Origin: Myxococcus qinghaiensis
GTDB taxonomy: Bacteria > Myxococcota > Myxococcia > Myxococcales > Myxococcaceae
Assembly: GCF_024198215.1 (NCBI RefSeq)
Contig: NZ_JAKCFA010000004.1
Span: forward strand, 248,001-312,000
Direction: 5' to 3'
Length of the DNA stretch: 64,000 nucleotides
Each line of letters starts with the position of its first letter. The first letter of the stretch is position 1. Both the position numbers and the translations under genes were made by a program. Under the pieces are notes generated by a model. The model saw only the letters and a list, made by a program, of their open reading frames with translations, did no database searches and had not been told where the DNA came from. Positions 1-9,303 of this stretch are shown piece by piece.

Positions 1-1
1 G

Positions 2-574
2 CCGCCGGAAGACCGCGCGTGGCTGGTGCAGTGGGAGGTGGCGAAGCAGCAGGACGGTGGCTCGGTGCACGGCCTCGCGCTGGATTTGACCTTCTGTGAC
101 GGCGACGCCCTGGCGGGCGCGGACGGAGGCACGGTGCCGGACAGCGGCATGGGCGAGGGCTGCGTGGCGGTGAGGACGGGCAGCCGCAACCAGGGGCTGA
201 CGCTGGGCTACCGCTCGGACGCGCTGCGCGCCTGGCACACGCCGGCGAATGCTCCGCTGAGCAGCTTCCAGCCGCTGTTCACACTGGAGGAGCGCTCCGA
301 CTCCACCGTCGTCACCCTGGCCCCGTATGCGTGCGGCTGCCTGGAGCGGCGCTTCATCCGCGGCGGGAAGATGCGCGTGGATGTGTCGGCGGCCGAGCGC
401 ACTTCCTACGAGCAGGTGGAGTACACGCTGCGCACCGGCTACGGCGACTATCCCCAGTCGTACACGCGGGATGGCGGCGTGACGACGCAGTGCCCGGGGC
501 TGGATGACGCGGGCACGCCGGATGGTGGTGTGGCTCCGCTGAGCGGGGGTTGTGCCTTCACCCGCCAGCCCTGA
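2..574 (+). CDS. Hypothetical secreted/lipoprotein, C-terminal part (5' truncated)
   Basis: The reading frame is open to the left edge of the window, so the start lies outside it; a GTG at 26 is only an internal possibility. The visible 190 residues are rich in Gly, Asp and Thr, with short Asp-Gly-Gly-type linkers (AGADGGTVPDSG, DDAGTPDGG) that are typical of myxobacterial surface lipoproteins. Cysteines occur in loosely spaced pairs (YACGC, TQC, GGC), which suggests a disulfide-containing extracytoplasmic domain. No catalytic motif or named family was recognised. A strong hairpin 14 bp after the stop supports this being the real gene end. Confidence 0.7.
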   Translation, partial: PPEDRAWLVQWEVAKQQDGGSVHGLALDLTFCDGDALAGADGGTVPDSGMGEGCVAVRTGSRNQGLTLGYRSDALRAWHTPANAPLSSFQPLFTLEERSDSTVVTLAPYACGCLERRFIRGGKMRVDVSAAERTSYEQVEYTLRTGYGDYPQSYTRDGGVTTQCPGLDDAGTPDGGVAPLSGGCAFTRQP

Positions 575-587
575 GTCGAAGGAGCAG

Positions 588-613
588 GGTGGCCCGCTTC
601 AAGCGCGGCCACC
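588..613 (+). terminator. Hairpin after first gene, likely terminator
   Basis: GGTGGCC pairs with GGCCACC, continued inward by CGCT/AGCG around a TCA loop with one bulged C. The stem has 11 base pairs and starts 14 bp after the stop codon. No clean T-tract follows, so termination efficiency is uncertain. Confidence 0.5.
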
Positions 614-778
614 GGGTTCGGCTTTGGGTGGTGCGTGCGGGGAGACCCGGCTTGCAAGGGGCCGTCACCCGCTGGCTGGCTGGATGTGTGTGATTGCCCG
701 CGAGCGGGCGGGCGAACGAATGACACCCACCTGGGTGGGGTGGCGGGTGGTGCCCGTCACCCTCCACCCGAGCAAGCC

Positions 779-1231
779 TCAGGGCGCCGGAGGCGCGATA
801 CCCAGTCCGTTGAGGGCGATGACCTTTTCGGGGAGGTTCGCCGCGTTGGACCTGATGGTGATGTTGCCCTGGTACGCTTGGGCCTCGCGCGGCCTGAAGG
901 TCACCTGGATGAAGAAGCGCTTCAATGCGGGGACCTGCATGGGCTCATTGGCCGGATGCTCGGCCCCCTCCTGGGAGACCTTCATCGTGAACACGGACGG
1001 AGCGTTGAGGACGATGTCGGTGACTTCCAGCGTATCCTCGCCCATGTTCGTCACCATGACCGAGTTGAAGCCACTGGTCCCGACGAAGGTGCCGGAGTTG
1101 AACTCGCGGTCGAAAGACATCTCGTCGCGGTCCGAGATGAGCTGCGGGGCCTTGGGAAGTGGTTCGGCGCTCTCACCGCAGGCCGCGAGTGAGAAGAAGA
1201 GAATGGGGAGCCACGGGGTGTGCAGTCGCAT
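779..1231 (-). CDS. Lipoprotein with ASH/choice-of-anchor-D-like domain
   Basis: A 150-residue protein with a lipoprotein signal (FFSLAACG; lipidated Cys at about residue 18). The mature part is all-beta in character, with 'VMVTNMGEDTLEVTDI' and 'VTFRPREAQAYQGNITI' segments. These are typical of ASH/choice-of-anchor immunoglobulin-like domains found in many myxobacterial surface proteins. The ATG is preceded by GAGGAG at 9 nt. The gene is divergent from the next lipoprotein with only 30 bp between starts, so each promoter must reach into the other gene or upstream transcription must be used. The function is probably binding or structural at the outer membrane; no enzyme motif is present. Confidence 0.75.
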   Translation of the reverse strand: MRLHTPWLPILFFSLAACGESAEPLPKAPQLISDRDEMSFDREFNSGTFVGTSGFNSVMVTNMGEDTLEVTDIVLNAPSVFTMKVSQEGAEHPANEPMQVPALKRFFIQVTFRPREAQAYQGNITIRSNAANLPEKVIALNGLGIAPPAP

Positions 1232-1261
1232 GGACGTTCACTCCTCGCTAGAGGGTCGAAG

Positions 1262-1768
1262 ATGATGAATGTTGTAACAGTGTTCTGTCGTAAGGCCCAG
1301 AGCGCCGGTGCATTCCTGCTCATGTTGTCGTTGGTGGGCTGTGGCGACACGCGCGATGACTTCATTGGCCCCCGTGTGAAGGATGCGTGTGATGAGACGT
1401 GGCCCGTGTGTGGCAGCGTCGCGGGCTGCATCCTCGGAGCGGAAGGCTATGCGGAGGGTCGCTTCCCTGGCCGCAGCAAGTTCATCGTCCAGGTGCCGGA
1501 GGCGTCTCACGTCAAGGTGAGCTTCTTCGTGGACGAAGTCACCGCCGCGGGTGAGGAGACGGTGGTCATCTTCCACGAGGAGGGGTGCCGGGCCCGCACG
1601 CGACTGGCGGCGGATGGGCGAGCGGTGCTCGACTCGATGGAGAAGTTCAGCGTCTTCACGAAGGAGGCGGACGTCACCGGCGTGGGCGACCACCTCATCG
1701 AGTTCGAGTCCGACATGCAGGGACGCTACGCCGTGAAGGTCGACGTGACGCCCCTGCGCAATCGCTAA
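1262..1768 (+). CDS. Hypothetical lipoprotein
   Basis: The ATG at 1262 (or 1265) follows GAGGG and gives a basic n-region, a hydrophobic stretch (AGAFLLMLSLVGCG) and a lipobox Cys at about residue 28. An upstream in-frame start at 1220 would overlap the divergent neighbour and spoil the signal peptide, so it was rejected. The mature part has an early disulfide-like cluster (DACDETWPVCGSVAGC) and then a beta-rich domain of about 110 residues. The stop codon overlaps the stop of the convergent oxidoreductase by 3-4 bp. No family was recognised. Confidence 0.75.
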   Translation: MMNVVTVFCRKAQSAGAFLLMLSLVGCGDTRDDFIGPRVKDACDETWPVCGSVAGCILGAEGYAEGRFPGRSKFIVQVPEASHVKVSFFVDEVTAAGEETVVIFHEEGCRARTRLAADGRAVLDSMEKFSVFTKEADVTGVGDHLIEFESDMQGRYAVKVDVTPLRNR

Positions 1769-3435
1769 CCGCCGGAGGCGACGCCTTGCTTCAACGCACG
1801 AACAAGGTGGTTCGCCACCCGAAAGCTGTTGGCGGCGATGGTGAGCGTGGAGGGCACGCTGCCGCCGGTGGGCATGAAGCTGCCGTCCACGACATAGAGG
1901 TTGGGCACCTCGTGCGCGCGGCAATTCCTGTCCAGCACGGACGTGGCCGCGTCGTCGCCGAAGCGGCAGGTGCCGTGCTGGAGGATGGTCGTCTCCCCGG
2001 AGGTGGTGGTGCGCTTGAGCTCGTCCGGCTCCAGGCGCAGGAGGACCTCCTCACCGCGGTCCACGAGGAAGCGCGTGGCGACCAGGTCCGTGGGGTGGCG
2101 CTCCACGGTGATGGCGGCCACGGGGATGCCGTACTTGTCCTTCACCGCGCTCTCCACGCCCACGTAGCTGCCGGGCGTGGGGAGGAACTCCCCGTAGACC
2201 TCGAAGAGGAGGATGCGCGAGTCCCGGTAGGCCCGCATCCGGTCCTTCAGCTCCTTGCCGAAGACGGCGGAGGCGCCGCTGCCGGCCAGCCCCGTCGCCG
2301 CATGGATGGGATTGGGGTGGGCCCACATGAAGCCCAGCGTGCCGCCCTTGCGGAAGCCGAAGCGCTCGTCGGGCATCAGGTAGAAGTCCTGGATGCTGCG
2401 GTTGACGAAGGGGCCCGGCTCCTTGAGCCACGGGCGCTTCTCGGCCTGCTTCGACAGGCGGAACGTCGCCTGCGACTCGCCGAAGGAGCTGAAGATGAGG
2501 TTCTTCCCCACCAGCCCGCTGCCGTTGGCCAGGCCGCGAGCGAAGCGGCTGGATGTGGAGTTGAGCAACAGCCGCGCGCTCTCCACCGCCGTGCACGCCA
2601 CGACGATGACCTTCGCGGGCTGCTCCTGCGTGACGCCGTCCGCGTCCACGTAGATGACGCTGCGCGCGCGTCCCTTCTTGTCCACCTCCACGGTGCGCGC
2701 CATGCAGCCCGGCCGCACCTGCACGTTGCCGGTGGCCACGGCGGCGGGGATGAGGCTTGCGTTCGTGCCGCTCTTGGCGCCCATCTCACAGCCGTAGCTG
2801 CCGCACAGCGCGCAGTACGCGCACGGTGCCCGGCCCTTGTAGGGACGGCTGATGATGCCGCGCGCGGTGGGCAGCGGGTGCCAGCCCATCGCCTTGCACG
2901 CGGTGTCGATTTCCCCCGCCACCGGGTGCACGTCCAGGGGCGGCAGCGGGTAGGGCGCGCTTCGCGGCTCGGCGAAGGGGTGGGCCACGGCCTGGCCGGA
3001 CACGCCCAGCTCCTGCTCGGCCTTGTCGTAGAAGGGGGCCAGGTCCTCATAGGAAATGGGCCAGTCCGCAATCGTGCTGCCGGCCACCGCGCCCAGCGTG
3101 CTGCGCAGCCGGAAGTCCACCGGCTTGAGGCGGTAGAAGAAGCCGCTCATGTGCACGGTGCCGCCGCCCACGCAGTTGGCGGTCCACGCCGCGGAGCTGC
3201 GCTCGTACTTGCCCTTCTCGCCCTTGCGCAAGAGGTGCGGCTCCTCCCAGGGCAGCGGCATGAAGAAGTTGCGGCGGCTGTTGAGGATTTCGTCGTGGAC
3301 GAAGTCCTGGGGGCGGTAGTGGGGGCCCTTCTCCAGCACGACGACCTTGAAGCCCGCGCGGCCCAGCTCCAGCGCCATGGGTGCGCCGCCCGCGCCGCTG
3401 CCGATGATGCAGATGTCGACCTCGGGCAGGCTCAC
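1765..3435 (-). CDS. GMC-type FAD-dependent oxidoreductase
   Basis: A 556-residue flavoprotein dehydrogenase of the glucose-methanol-choline family. The N-terminus is a dinucleotide-binding Rossmann motif (CIIGSGAGGAPMALELGRAG). A second FAD contact is CVGGGTVHMSGF. The C-terminus has the GMC signature region ending VDGSFMPTGGSVPSTLTIAA. About residues 205-220 hold a Cys cluster, CAYCALCGSYGC, at the place where some membrane-linked sugar/alcohol dehydrogenases bind an Fe-S cluster; that role is inferred. The GTG start overlaps the TGA of the upstream subunit-3 gene (GTGA), so the two are translationally coupled and very likely form one complex. The substrate cannot be told from sequence. The protein lacks its own signal and may be exported with its Tat-bearing partner. 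Confidence 0.88.
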   Translation of the reverse strand: MSLPEVDICIIGSGAGGAPMALELGRAGFKVVVLEKGPHYRPQDFVHDEILNSRRNFFMPLPWEEPHLLRKGEKGKYERSSAAWTANCVGGGTVHMSGFFYRLKPVDFRLRSTLGAVAGSTIADWPISYEDLAPFYDKAEQELGVSGQAVAHPFAEPRSAPYPLPPLDVHPVAGEIDTACKAMGWHPLPTARGIISRPYKGRAPCAYCALCGSYGCEMGAKSGTNASLIPAAVATGNVQVRPGCMARTVEVDKKGRARSVIYVDADGVTQEQPAKVIVVACTAVESARLLLNSTSSRFARGLANGSGLVGKNLIFSSFGESQATFRLSKQAEKRPWLKEPGPFVNRSIQDFYLMPDERFGFRKGGTLGFMWAHPNPIHAATGLAGSGASAVFGKELKDRMRAYRDSRILLFEVYGEFLPTPGSYVGVESAVKDKYGIPVAAITVERHPTDLVATRFLVDRGEEVLLRLEPDELKRTTTSGETTILQHGTCRFGDDAATSVLDRNCRAHEVPNLYVVDGSFMPTGGSVPSTLTIAANSFRVANHLVRALKQGVASGG

Positions 3436-4088
3436 TTGTGAACCCCGCACTCGCGCAGGCACTTCGGTCCGTCGTAGCCCTCGGGCGGCGCCATGGCGAT
3501 GGTGCCCACGGCATCGAACCCCATCAGCCGCCAGCCCACCTTGCCCTTGTTTCCGCCGTAGGACGGGTCGCCCAGGAAGCCCTCCAACGTCAGTACGGTG
3601 AGCAGCTCCAGGAAGTGCGCCTCGCCGCTCCGGGGCGGGCTGTCCTTGAAGAGCGTGAGCAATTCGTCCTGCTGTGCGGGGGTGATGGCGGAGAAGCTCT
3701 TCTGGAACATGCGCTGCGCGCGGCGCTCCAGCGCGGCGAGACCCTCCAGGAAGTCGTCGCGCATGGGCTTCATCTCCGGTGTCTGGAGGATGCGGTCGAT
3801 GTAGACAGGCACGCCCGCGTCGAGCGCGCCGGGGTCCTCGTCGCGCGGGAGGATGCGCTCGGTGGCGGCGGTGACGACGGCCAGCTCGAACGAGGAGAAG
3901 GTGCGGGTCTGCTGCCCGCCGGGCGCGGTGCCCAGCGGGCCGGGGTCCGCGGCCGGCTTGGGGGCTTCCTCGGAGGAGCGCTTGCAGGCCAGCGGCCCGA
4001 GCAGCACGACGCCTCCGCCCAGGAAGGTCAGCCGCCGGATGAAGGAGCGCCGCGACAGGCGCTGACGAGGGGAACGCGCACGGGGCAT
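3432..4088 (-). CDS. Gluconate 2-dehydrogenase subunit 3-like Tat lipoprotein
   Basis: A 218-residue partner of the GMC oxidoreductase. The start chosen at MPRARSPRQ gives a twin-arginine signal (LSRRSFIRRLTFLGGG) followed by a lipobox-like LGPLAC, so the folded complex is predicted to be exported by Tat and lipid-anchored. The mature part (ELAVVTAATERILPRD through LEGFLGDPSYGGNKGKVGW) matches the gluconate 2-dehydrogenase gamma-subunit family, which is the chaperone/anchor subunit of periplasmic FAD dehydrogenases. Longer in-frame starts exist upstream but would bury the Tat signal. No good Shine-Dalgarno is seen before this ATG. Confidence 0.82.
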   Translation of the reverse strand: MPRARSPRQRLSRRSFIRRLTFLGGGVVLLGPLACKRSSEEAPKPAADPGPLGTAPGGQQTRTFSSFELAVVTAATERILPRDEDPGALDAGVPVYIDRILQTPEMKPMRDDFLEGLAALERRAQRMFQKSFSAITPAQQDELLTLFKDSPPRSGEAHFLELLTVLTLEGFLGDPSYGGNKGKVGWRLMGFDAVGTIAMAPPEGYDGPKCLRECGVHK

Positions 4089-4221
4089 AGGTGCGCGAGC
4101 GTAACCCAGCGCGAGGCGCTTCGCCGTGTCGGGATGCACGGGCTCGCCTGCTTCCTCGGACGTGGTGGTGACGTAGGATGAAACGACGATGTGCAGGGCC
4201 GACAACGCAAGGAGATAGAAG

Positions 4222-5586
4222 ATGAGACGGCATGTCTGGGCACTGGGATTGGCGCTGGCATTGGGATGCGGGAAGGATTCCAATCCGGACAATCCGGACG
4301 CGGGTAGCCCGGATGGCGGGCCGGGACCCACGGATTCGAGCTTCACGCGCTTGGAGGTGGACGCGGACCCGAGCGAGTTCAACCCCATCTCCAACATCGC
4401 CATGGCCATCGGTCCCGAGGACCGCATCGGCATGGCGTACTACGTGAACAACGGGACGATGACGGGCAGCGTGGTGAACTACGACCTGCGCTACCGCGAG
4501 TTCAACGCGGGCGTGCTCGGGCCGGCGGAGAAGATCATCACCGTGCAGCGTGTGTACGGCGTGTCGATTGCCTTCGGTCCGGATGGACAGCCGGCGGTGT
4601 CGTACCTGGGCGGCGGCAGCGATGACTCCACGTTCTGGCTCCAGAGCGACCTGGCGGTGGCCTACCGTTCGTCGGCCGGCACGTGGACGCCGCGCGTGGT
4701 CGCCACGCGCTCCAACGCGGCGCCCATCAGCAACCCGCTGAGCGACGTGGGCTTCCTCACCGGGCTCAACCCGTCCATGGTCTTCTCGGGCGGTCAGGCG
4801 CTCGTCGCGTATCGCGACGGACACAACGGCAACTTCGGTCGTCAGGACTGGGAGTCGGCGGACCTGGAGCTGGCGAGCGGCGGGCCCACGAGCTGGACGT
4901 TCCGCATGCTGGCCTCGTCGGGCGACACGAAGGCGGGCTACGGCGGCCACATCGGCCTCATCATGGCGGGCGCGCAGCCGGCCGTGGTGCATGACCTGGT
5001 GAAGGAGGCCGCGCAGGCGACGGGCGGAGGCATCATCTTCCAGCGGCGCAACGCGGATGGCGCGGCCTGGACGGCGCCGATACAGGTGGCCACCCCGGAG
5101 AGCGTGGGCAACACGCAGCTGGGGCCTTCCCTGGCGTACGACTCGGTGGCGGGCTTCGGCATCGCCGTGCAGAACCGCGGCTCCTCGCGAGGCGACGTGT
5201 TGCAGTACTACGACTGCCCGAGCCCCAGCGCGACGAGCTGCGCGACGGCGGGCGAGTGGTCGACGCCGGACCCGGTGTTCGGCCGGGGCACGGGCGGCTG
5301 GTATCCGTCGCTCGCGTTCGACCCGACGCACCACGAGCCGCACATCGCCCACTACGTCTGCTCGTCGGAGACGGGCCGCAACGACACCAGCTGCAACCCC
5401 AACGAGGACCAGCTCGTCATCAGCGCGCGCATCGCCGGCAACTGGCGTGAGACGGTGGTGGACACCAACGGCGCCTGGTCGCCGAAGCTGGGCTTCCTCT
5501 CCACGGGCAAGCGCGTGGTGCTGTACCGCATCCCGGTGGCGGCGCTCACCAAGAAGGGCGTCCTGACGCTCGCGGTGGAGCAATGA
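4222..5586 (+). CDS. Beta-propeller-like hypothetical lipoprotein
   Basis: A 454-residue lipoprotein with signal MRRHVWALGLALALGCG and a PDNPDAGSPDGGPGP linker, the usual myxobacterial spacer. The mature domain repeats blade-like units of the form 'PSLAYDS...', 'NPSMVFSGGQALVAYRDG' and 'GVSIAFGPDGQPAVSYLGG', which suggests a six- to seven-bladed propeller. There are no catalytic residues to point to. AAGGAG lies 8 nt before the ATG. The stop overlaps the next start (ATGA), so it forms an operon with the following lipoprotein. Its role is probably surface binding or sensing, but this is not known. Confidence 0.8.
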   Translation: MRRHVWALGLALALGCGKDSNPDNPDAGSPDGGPGPTDSSFTRLEVDADPSEFNPISNIAMAIGPEDRIGMAYYVNNGTMTGSVVNYDLRYREFNAGVLGPAEKIITVQRVYGVSIAFGPDGQPAVSYLGGGSDDSTFWLQSDLAVAYRSSAGTWTPRVVATRSNAAPISNPLSDVGFLTGLNPSMVFSGGQALVAYRDGHNGNFGRQDWESADLELASGGPTSWTFRMLASSGDTKAGYGGHIGLIMAGAQPAVVHDLVKEAAQATGGGIIFQRRNADGAAWTAPIQVATPESVGNTQLGPSLAYDSVAGFGIAVQNRGSSRGDVLQYYDCPSPSATSCATAGEWSTPDPVFGRGTGGWYPSLAFDPTHHEPHIAHYVCSSETGRNDTSCNPNEDQLVISARIAGNWRETVVDTNGAWSPKLGFLSTGKRVVLYRIPVAALTKKGVLTLAVEQ

Positions 5587-6137
5587 GAAATGCGGTCCGC
5601 GCCCTGGCGGCGCTGACACTGGCGGGCTTCGCCTCCGGCGCCGGCATGGTGGCGTGCAGCCGTCCGGACAACTCGCTGTCCGGCAGCGTGTCGGAGCTCT
5701 TCCCGCTGGAGGTGTCGCGCGTGGAGATTCTCCGCAACGCGGAGGCGCTCCAGGTGAGCTACTTCCGCAACAATGATTTGGACGTGGACCTCGTGGTGCG
5801 GCTCACCGTGTCCACGGAAGGGCTGGAGCTGCGGCCGGGCGCGAAAATCAACCTGGCGGGCAACACGCCCTCCGGGCTGGCGCGCGCCACGGTGGTGCAC
5901 CTCAACGCGGGCGAGCCGTCGCGCGTCTTCGCGCCGGTGGAGAAGGGGGACTTGCAGCTGGAGTCCGGAGGCAACCCCGGCGAGCAGACGCGCGGGGACT
6001 TCTCCATGTCCTTCAAGAAGGGTGATGGGTACGGCGCCGGTCGCAGCCTGGAGGGGACGTTCTCCTCCGAGGCGCTGGACGCGGGCTTCGGCCCGGAAGA
6101 GGGTGAGCCGCTCGACGGGAGTGTCGTCGTCCCGTAG
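5583..6137 (+). CDS. Hypothetical lipoprotein
   Basis: A 184-residue protein with signal peptide and lipobox (ASGAGMVACS). It is coupled to the upstream propeller lipoprotein by an ATGA overlap, so the two products probably act together at the cell envelope. The mature part is beta-rich (LQVSYFRNNDLDVDLVVRLTV, in pieces) and ends in an acidic, low-complexity tail (GFGPEEGEPLDGS). No known domain was recognised. Confidence 0.75.
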   Translation: MRNAVRALAALTLAGFASGAGMVACSRPDNSLSGSVSELFPLEVSRVEILRNAEALQVSYFRNNDLDVDLVVRLTVSTEGLELRPGAKINLAGNTPSGLARATVVHLNAGEPSRVFAPVEKGDLQLESGGNPGEQTRGDFSMSFKKGDGYGAGRSLEGTFSSEALDAGFGPEEGEPLDGSVVVP

Positions 6138-6158
6138 CGCGGGTGTCCCGCGGGCCCA

Positions 6159-6188
6159 TGGTGACGCCTGGAGCTTCGGGCGTCACCA
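6159..6188. terminator. Bidirectional hairpin between convergent genes
   Basis: TGGTGACGCC pairs perfectly with GGCGTCACCA around a 10-nt loop. It sits between the ends of the plus-strand lipoprotein and the minus-strand DUF3332 gene, so it can serve both. It has no long T-tract. Confidence 0.55.
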
Positions 6189-6220
6189 CGGGCTGCCCGC
6201 GCCGGACTTGGAGCTTGGGG

Positions 6221-6868
6221 CTACGGCGTGGTGCAGGTGTTGAGCGCCAGCCCCTGCGACACGGTGGCCTGGGCCACGGCGTGCCGGGCGAGCGCCGTCG
6301 AGCCGCCTTCCTCGTAGACGCGTCGCGCGAGCGCCATGGCCTCCGCGCCGTGGACCGTCAGCGTGTGGCCCGCCGCGTCCGTCACCGCCACCGTGCCGTC
6401 CAGCGCGCCTTCCGCGTGGACGAGCAGCGCGCCCGCGTCGTCGCGCACGGCCATGCCATTCTCCAGCGGCTCGAAGTAGCGGATGAGGGGCTCCTGTCCC
6501 TCGCGCTCCAGCTCCAGCTTCATGACGCCGCTCTCCGCGTCGCGCGACATGCGCAGCACGTCCGTGGGGCTCAGCCGGACGACGCGCGTGTCACCGTCGG
6601 CGCCGTCCACGCTCGACACGGGGTTGTTGCCGCTCCAGAACTCGATGCTGTTGATGATGAGCGCGTCGATGAGCGCGCCAATCGAATAGACGGGGACGAT
6701 GACGAGCACGAGGAACATCAGCCACTGCACGAACTTCTCGCCGGAGATGTTCTTGTTGAACTGCCAGATTTTCTGCGTGAGCTTGAAGCTGCCGAAGCAC
6801 CCGGTCGTGTGCATGGAGATGAAACCGGCGCACAGCACGGCGAGCCACGGAGACGGACGCTTCATCAT
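6221..6868 (-). CDS. DUF3332 family membrane-associated protein
   Basis: About 215 residues. The start is one of two adjacent ATGs behind a near-perfect AAGGAGG. The N-terminus has a signal sequence ending HTTGCFGSF, then the conserved DUF3332 core (KLTQKIWQFN, SGEKFVQWLMFLVLVIVPVY, GALIDALIINSIEFWSG), with one or two membrane segments. The C-terminal 110 residues form a soluble beta-rich tail (MKLELEREGQEPLIRYFEPL). The family is widespread in Bacteroidetes and Proteobacteria, with no established function. An inner-membrane or lipoprotein location is inferred. Confidence 0.82.
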   Translation of the reverse strand: MMKRPSPWLAVLCAGFISMHTTGCFGSFKLTQKIWQFNKNISGEKFVQWLMFLVLVIVPVYSIGALIDALIINSIEFWSGNNPVSSVDGADGDTRVVRLSPTDVLRMSRDAESGVMKLELEREGQEPLIRYFEPLENGMAVRDDAGALLVHAEGALDGTVAVTDAAGHTLTVHGAEAMALARRVYEEGGSTALARHAVAQATVSQGLALNTCTTP

Positions 6869-7003
6869 GAACCCTCCTTGGGGGGATGGATGGACGGCGG
6901 AGGCGGCCCCACCATGCCACGTCGGGTTTTCGCGGCGGCACTCCGTTCTTCTCCCCGTCCGATGCTCACCACTCCCCAGACCCCACGGTGCGAGGATGCG
7001 CGG

Positions 7004-7807
7004 GTGATTCCCGTCCACTTCTTCACCCGAGCCTGGGGGCTGTGTCTCCTGTCCCGACTCGCGCTCGCCGCCCCGCCGCCCGATGCCGGTCCCCCTGTCG
7101 CCGCGCCACCCGCCGCGCTGACCTGTCTCGCGAAGTGGTATCCGGCGCTGACGCCGGTGCGCCTCGACACGGGCTGGGGCTTTACGCTGCCGGACGGCCG
7201 CGCCTTCCCGTTCGACGACGGGCAGCAGAAGTCGTTCTCACGAAAGCTGGAGGCCCCGGACCTGGAGGACACCCTCTCCATCGCCTACCGCACCGGGCCC
7301 ATTGCTCCCGTGACTCGCGAGGATGAGGACCCCGGGCGCATCCGCTTCGAGCCGCTGTTCGAGGCCACCTACGGCGCCTCGAAGGAGAAGGTGGACGTGG
7401 TGCCGCTGGTGTTCCTCGGCCAGCGGCTCAAGGTGCACCGCAAGGTGGCGCCTGCCTTCGAGCGCGTCGCCGCGCGACTGGAGGCGCTGGTGGCGAAGGA
7501 CGCCTCGCTCGCGCCCTTCCTCCAGGGGGTCGGAGGAACCTTCGCCTGGCGCAACATCGCGCACACGACGCGGCGGAGCGCGCACTCCTACGGCGTGTCC
7601 ATCGACCTCAACACCGCGCGCTCGCACTACTGGGAATGGCAGCGTCCCCGGACGCCGGTGCGCTGGCGCAACGCCGTGCCCCAGGCGCTGGTGGACGCCT
7701 TCGAGGCGGAGGGTTTCATCTGGGGCGGGCGCTGGTACCACTACGACACGATGCACTTCGAGTACCGGCCGGAGCTGCTCGACGCCGCGTGCGCTCCGGC
7801 GCGGTGA
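7004..7807 (+). CDS. Secreted M15-type D-Ala-D-Ala carboxypeptidase-like protein
   Basis: A 267-residue predicted zinc peptidase. The zinc-site pattern of the VanY/M15 family is present: SAHSYGVSIDLN (SxHxxGxxxD) and, near the end, the histidine of MHFEYRPEL. Expected substrates are peptidoglycan stem peptides. The GTG start chosen gives a compact signal peptide (FFTRAWGLCLLSRLALA) followed by a Pro/Ala linker. In-frame ATGs at 6914 and 6962 are alternatives that would lengthen the n-region. The gene ends 3 bp before the convergent FHA-sigma54 regulator gene. Confidence 0.78.
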   Translation: MIPVHFFTRAWGLCLLSRLALAAPPPDAGPPVAAPPAALTCLAKWYPALTPVRLDTGWGFTLPDGRAFPFDDGQQKSFSRKLEAPDLEDTLSIAYRTGPIAPVTREDEDPGRIRFEPLFEATYGASKEKVDVVPLVFLGQRLKVHRKVAPAFERVAARLEALVAKDASLAPFLQGVGGTFAWRNIAHTTRRSAHSYGVSIDLNTARSHYWEWQRPRTPVRWRNAVPQALVDAFEAEGFIWGGRWYHYDTMHFEYRPELLDAACAPAR

Positions 7808-7810
7808 TGC

Positions 7811-9175
<1,365 letters not shown>

Positions 9176-9303
9176 GACCGGGCAGGGATTGTAGACGGCT
9201 TCTCGTCGCGAGGTGACTTCCTGTGAAGTCGGGAGGCGCCCGCCCTCCGGCCAGCCGGGCATGGTTGGAGCCCCAGCGGAGCGTGATACGACGGGCCACC
9301 CCT

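Noticed and set aside
3436-5619. Upstream extension of the GMC oxidoreductase frame to 5619
   Set aside because: The extension is Arg-rich and domain-free, and it crosses the real subunit-3 gene and a divergent lipoprotein gene. The GTG at 3435 with GTGA coupling is the real start.
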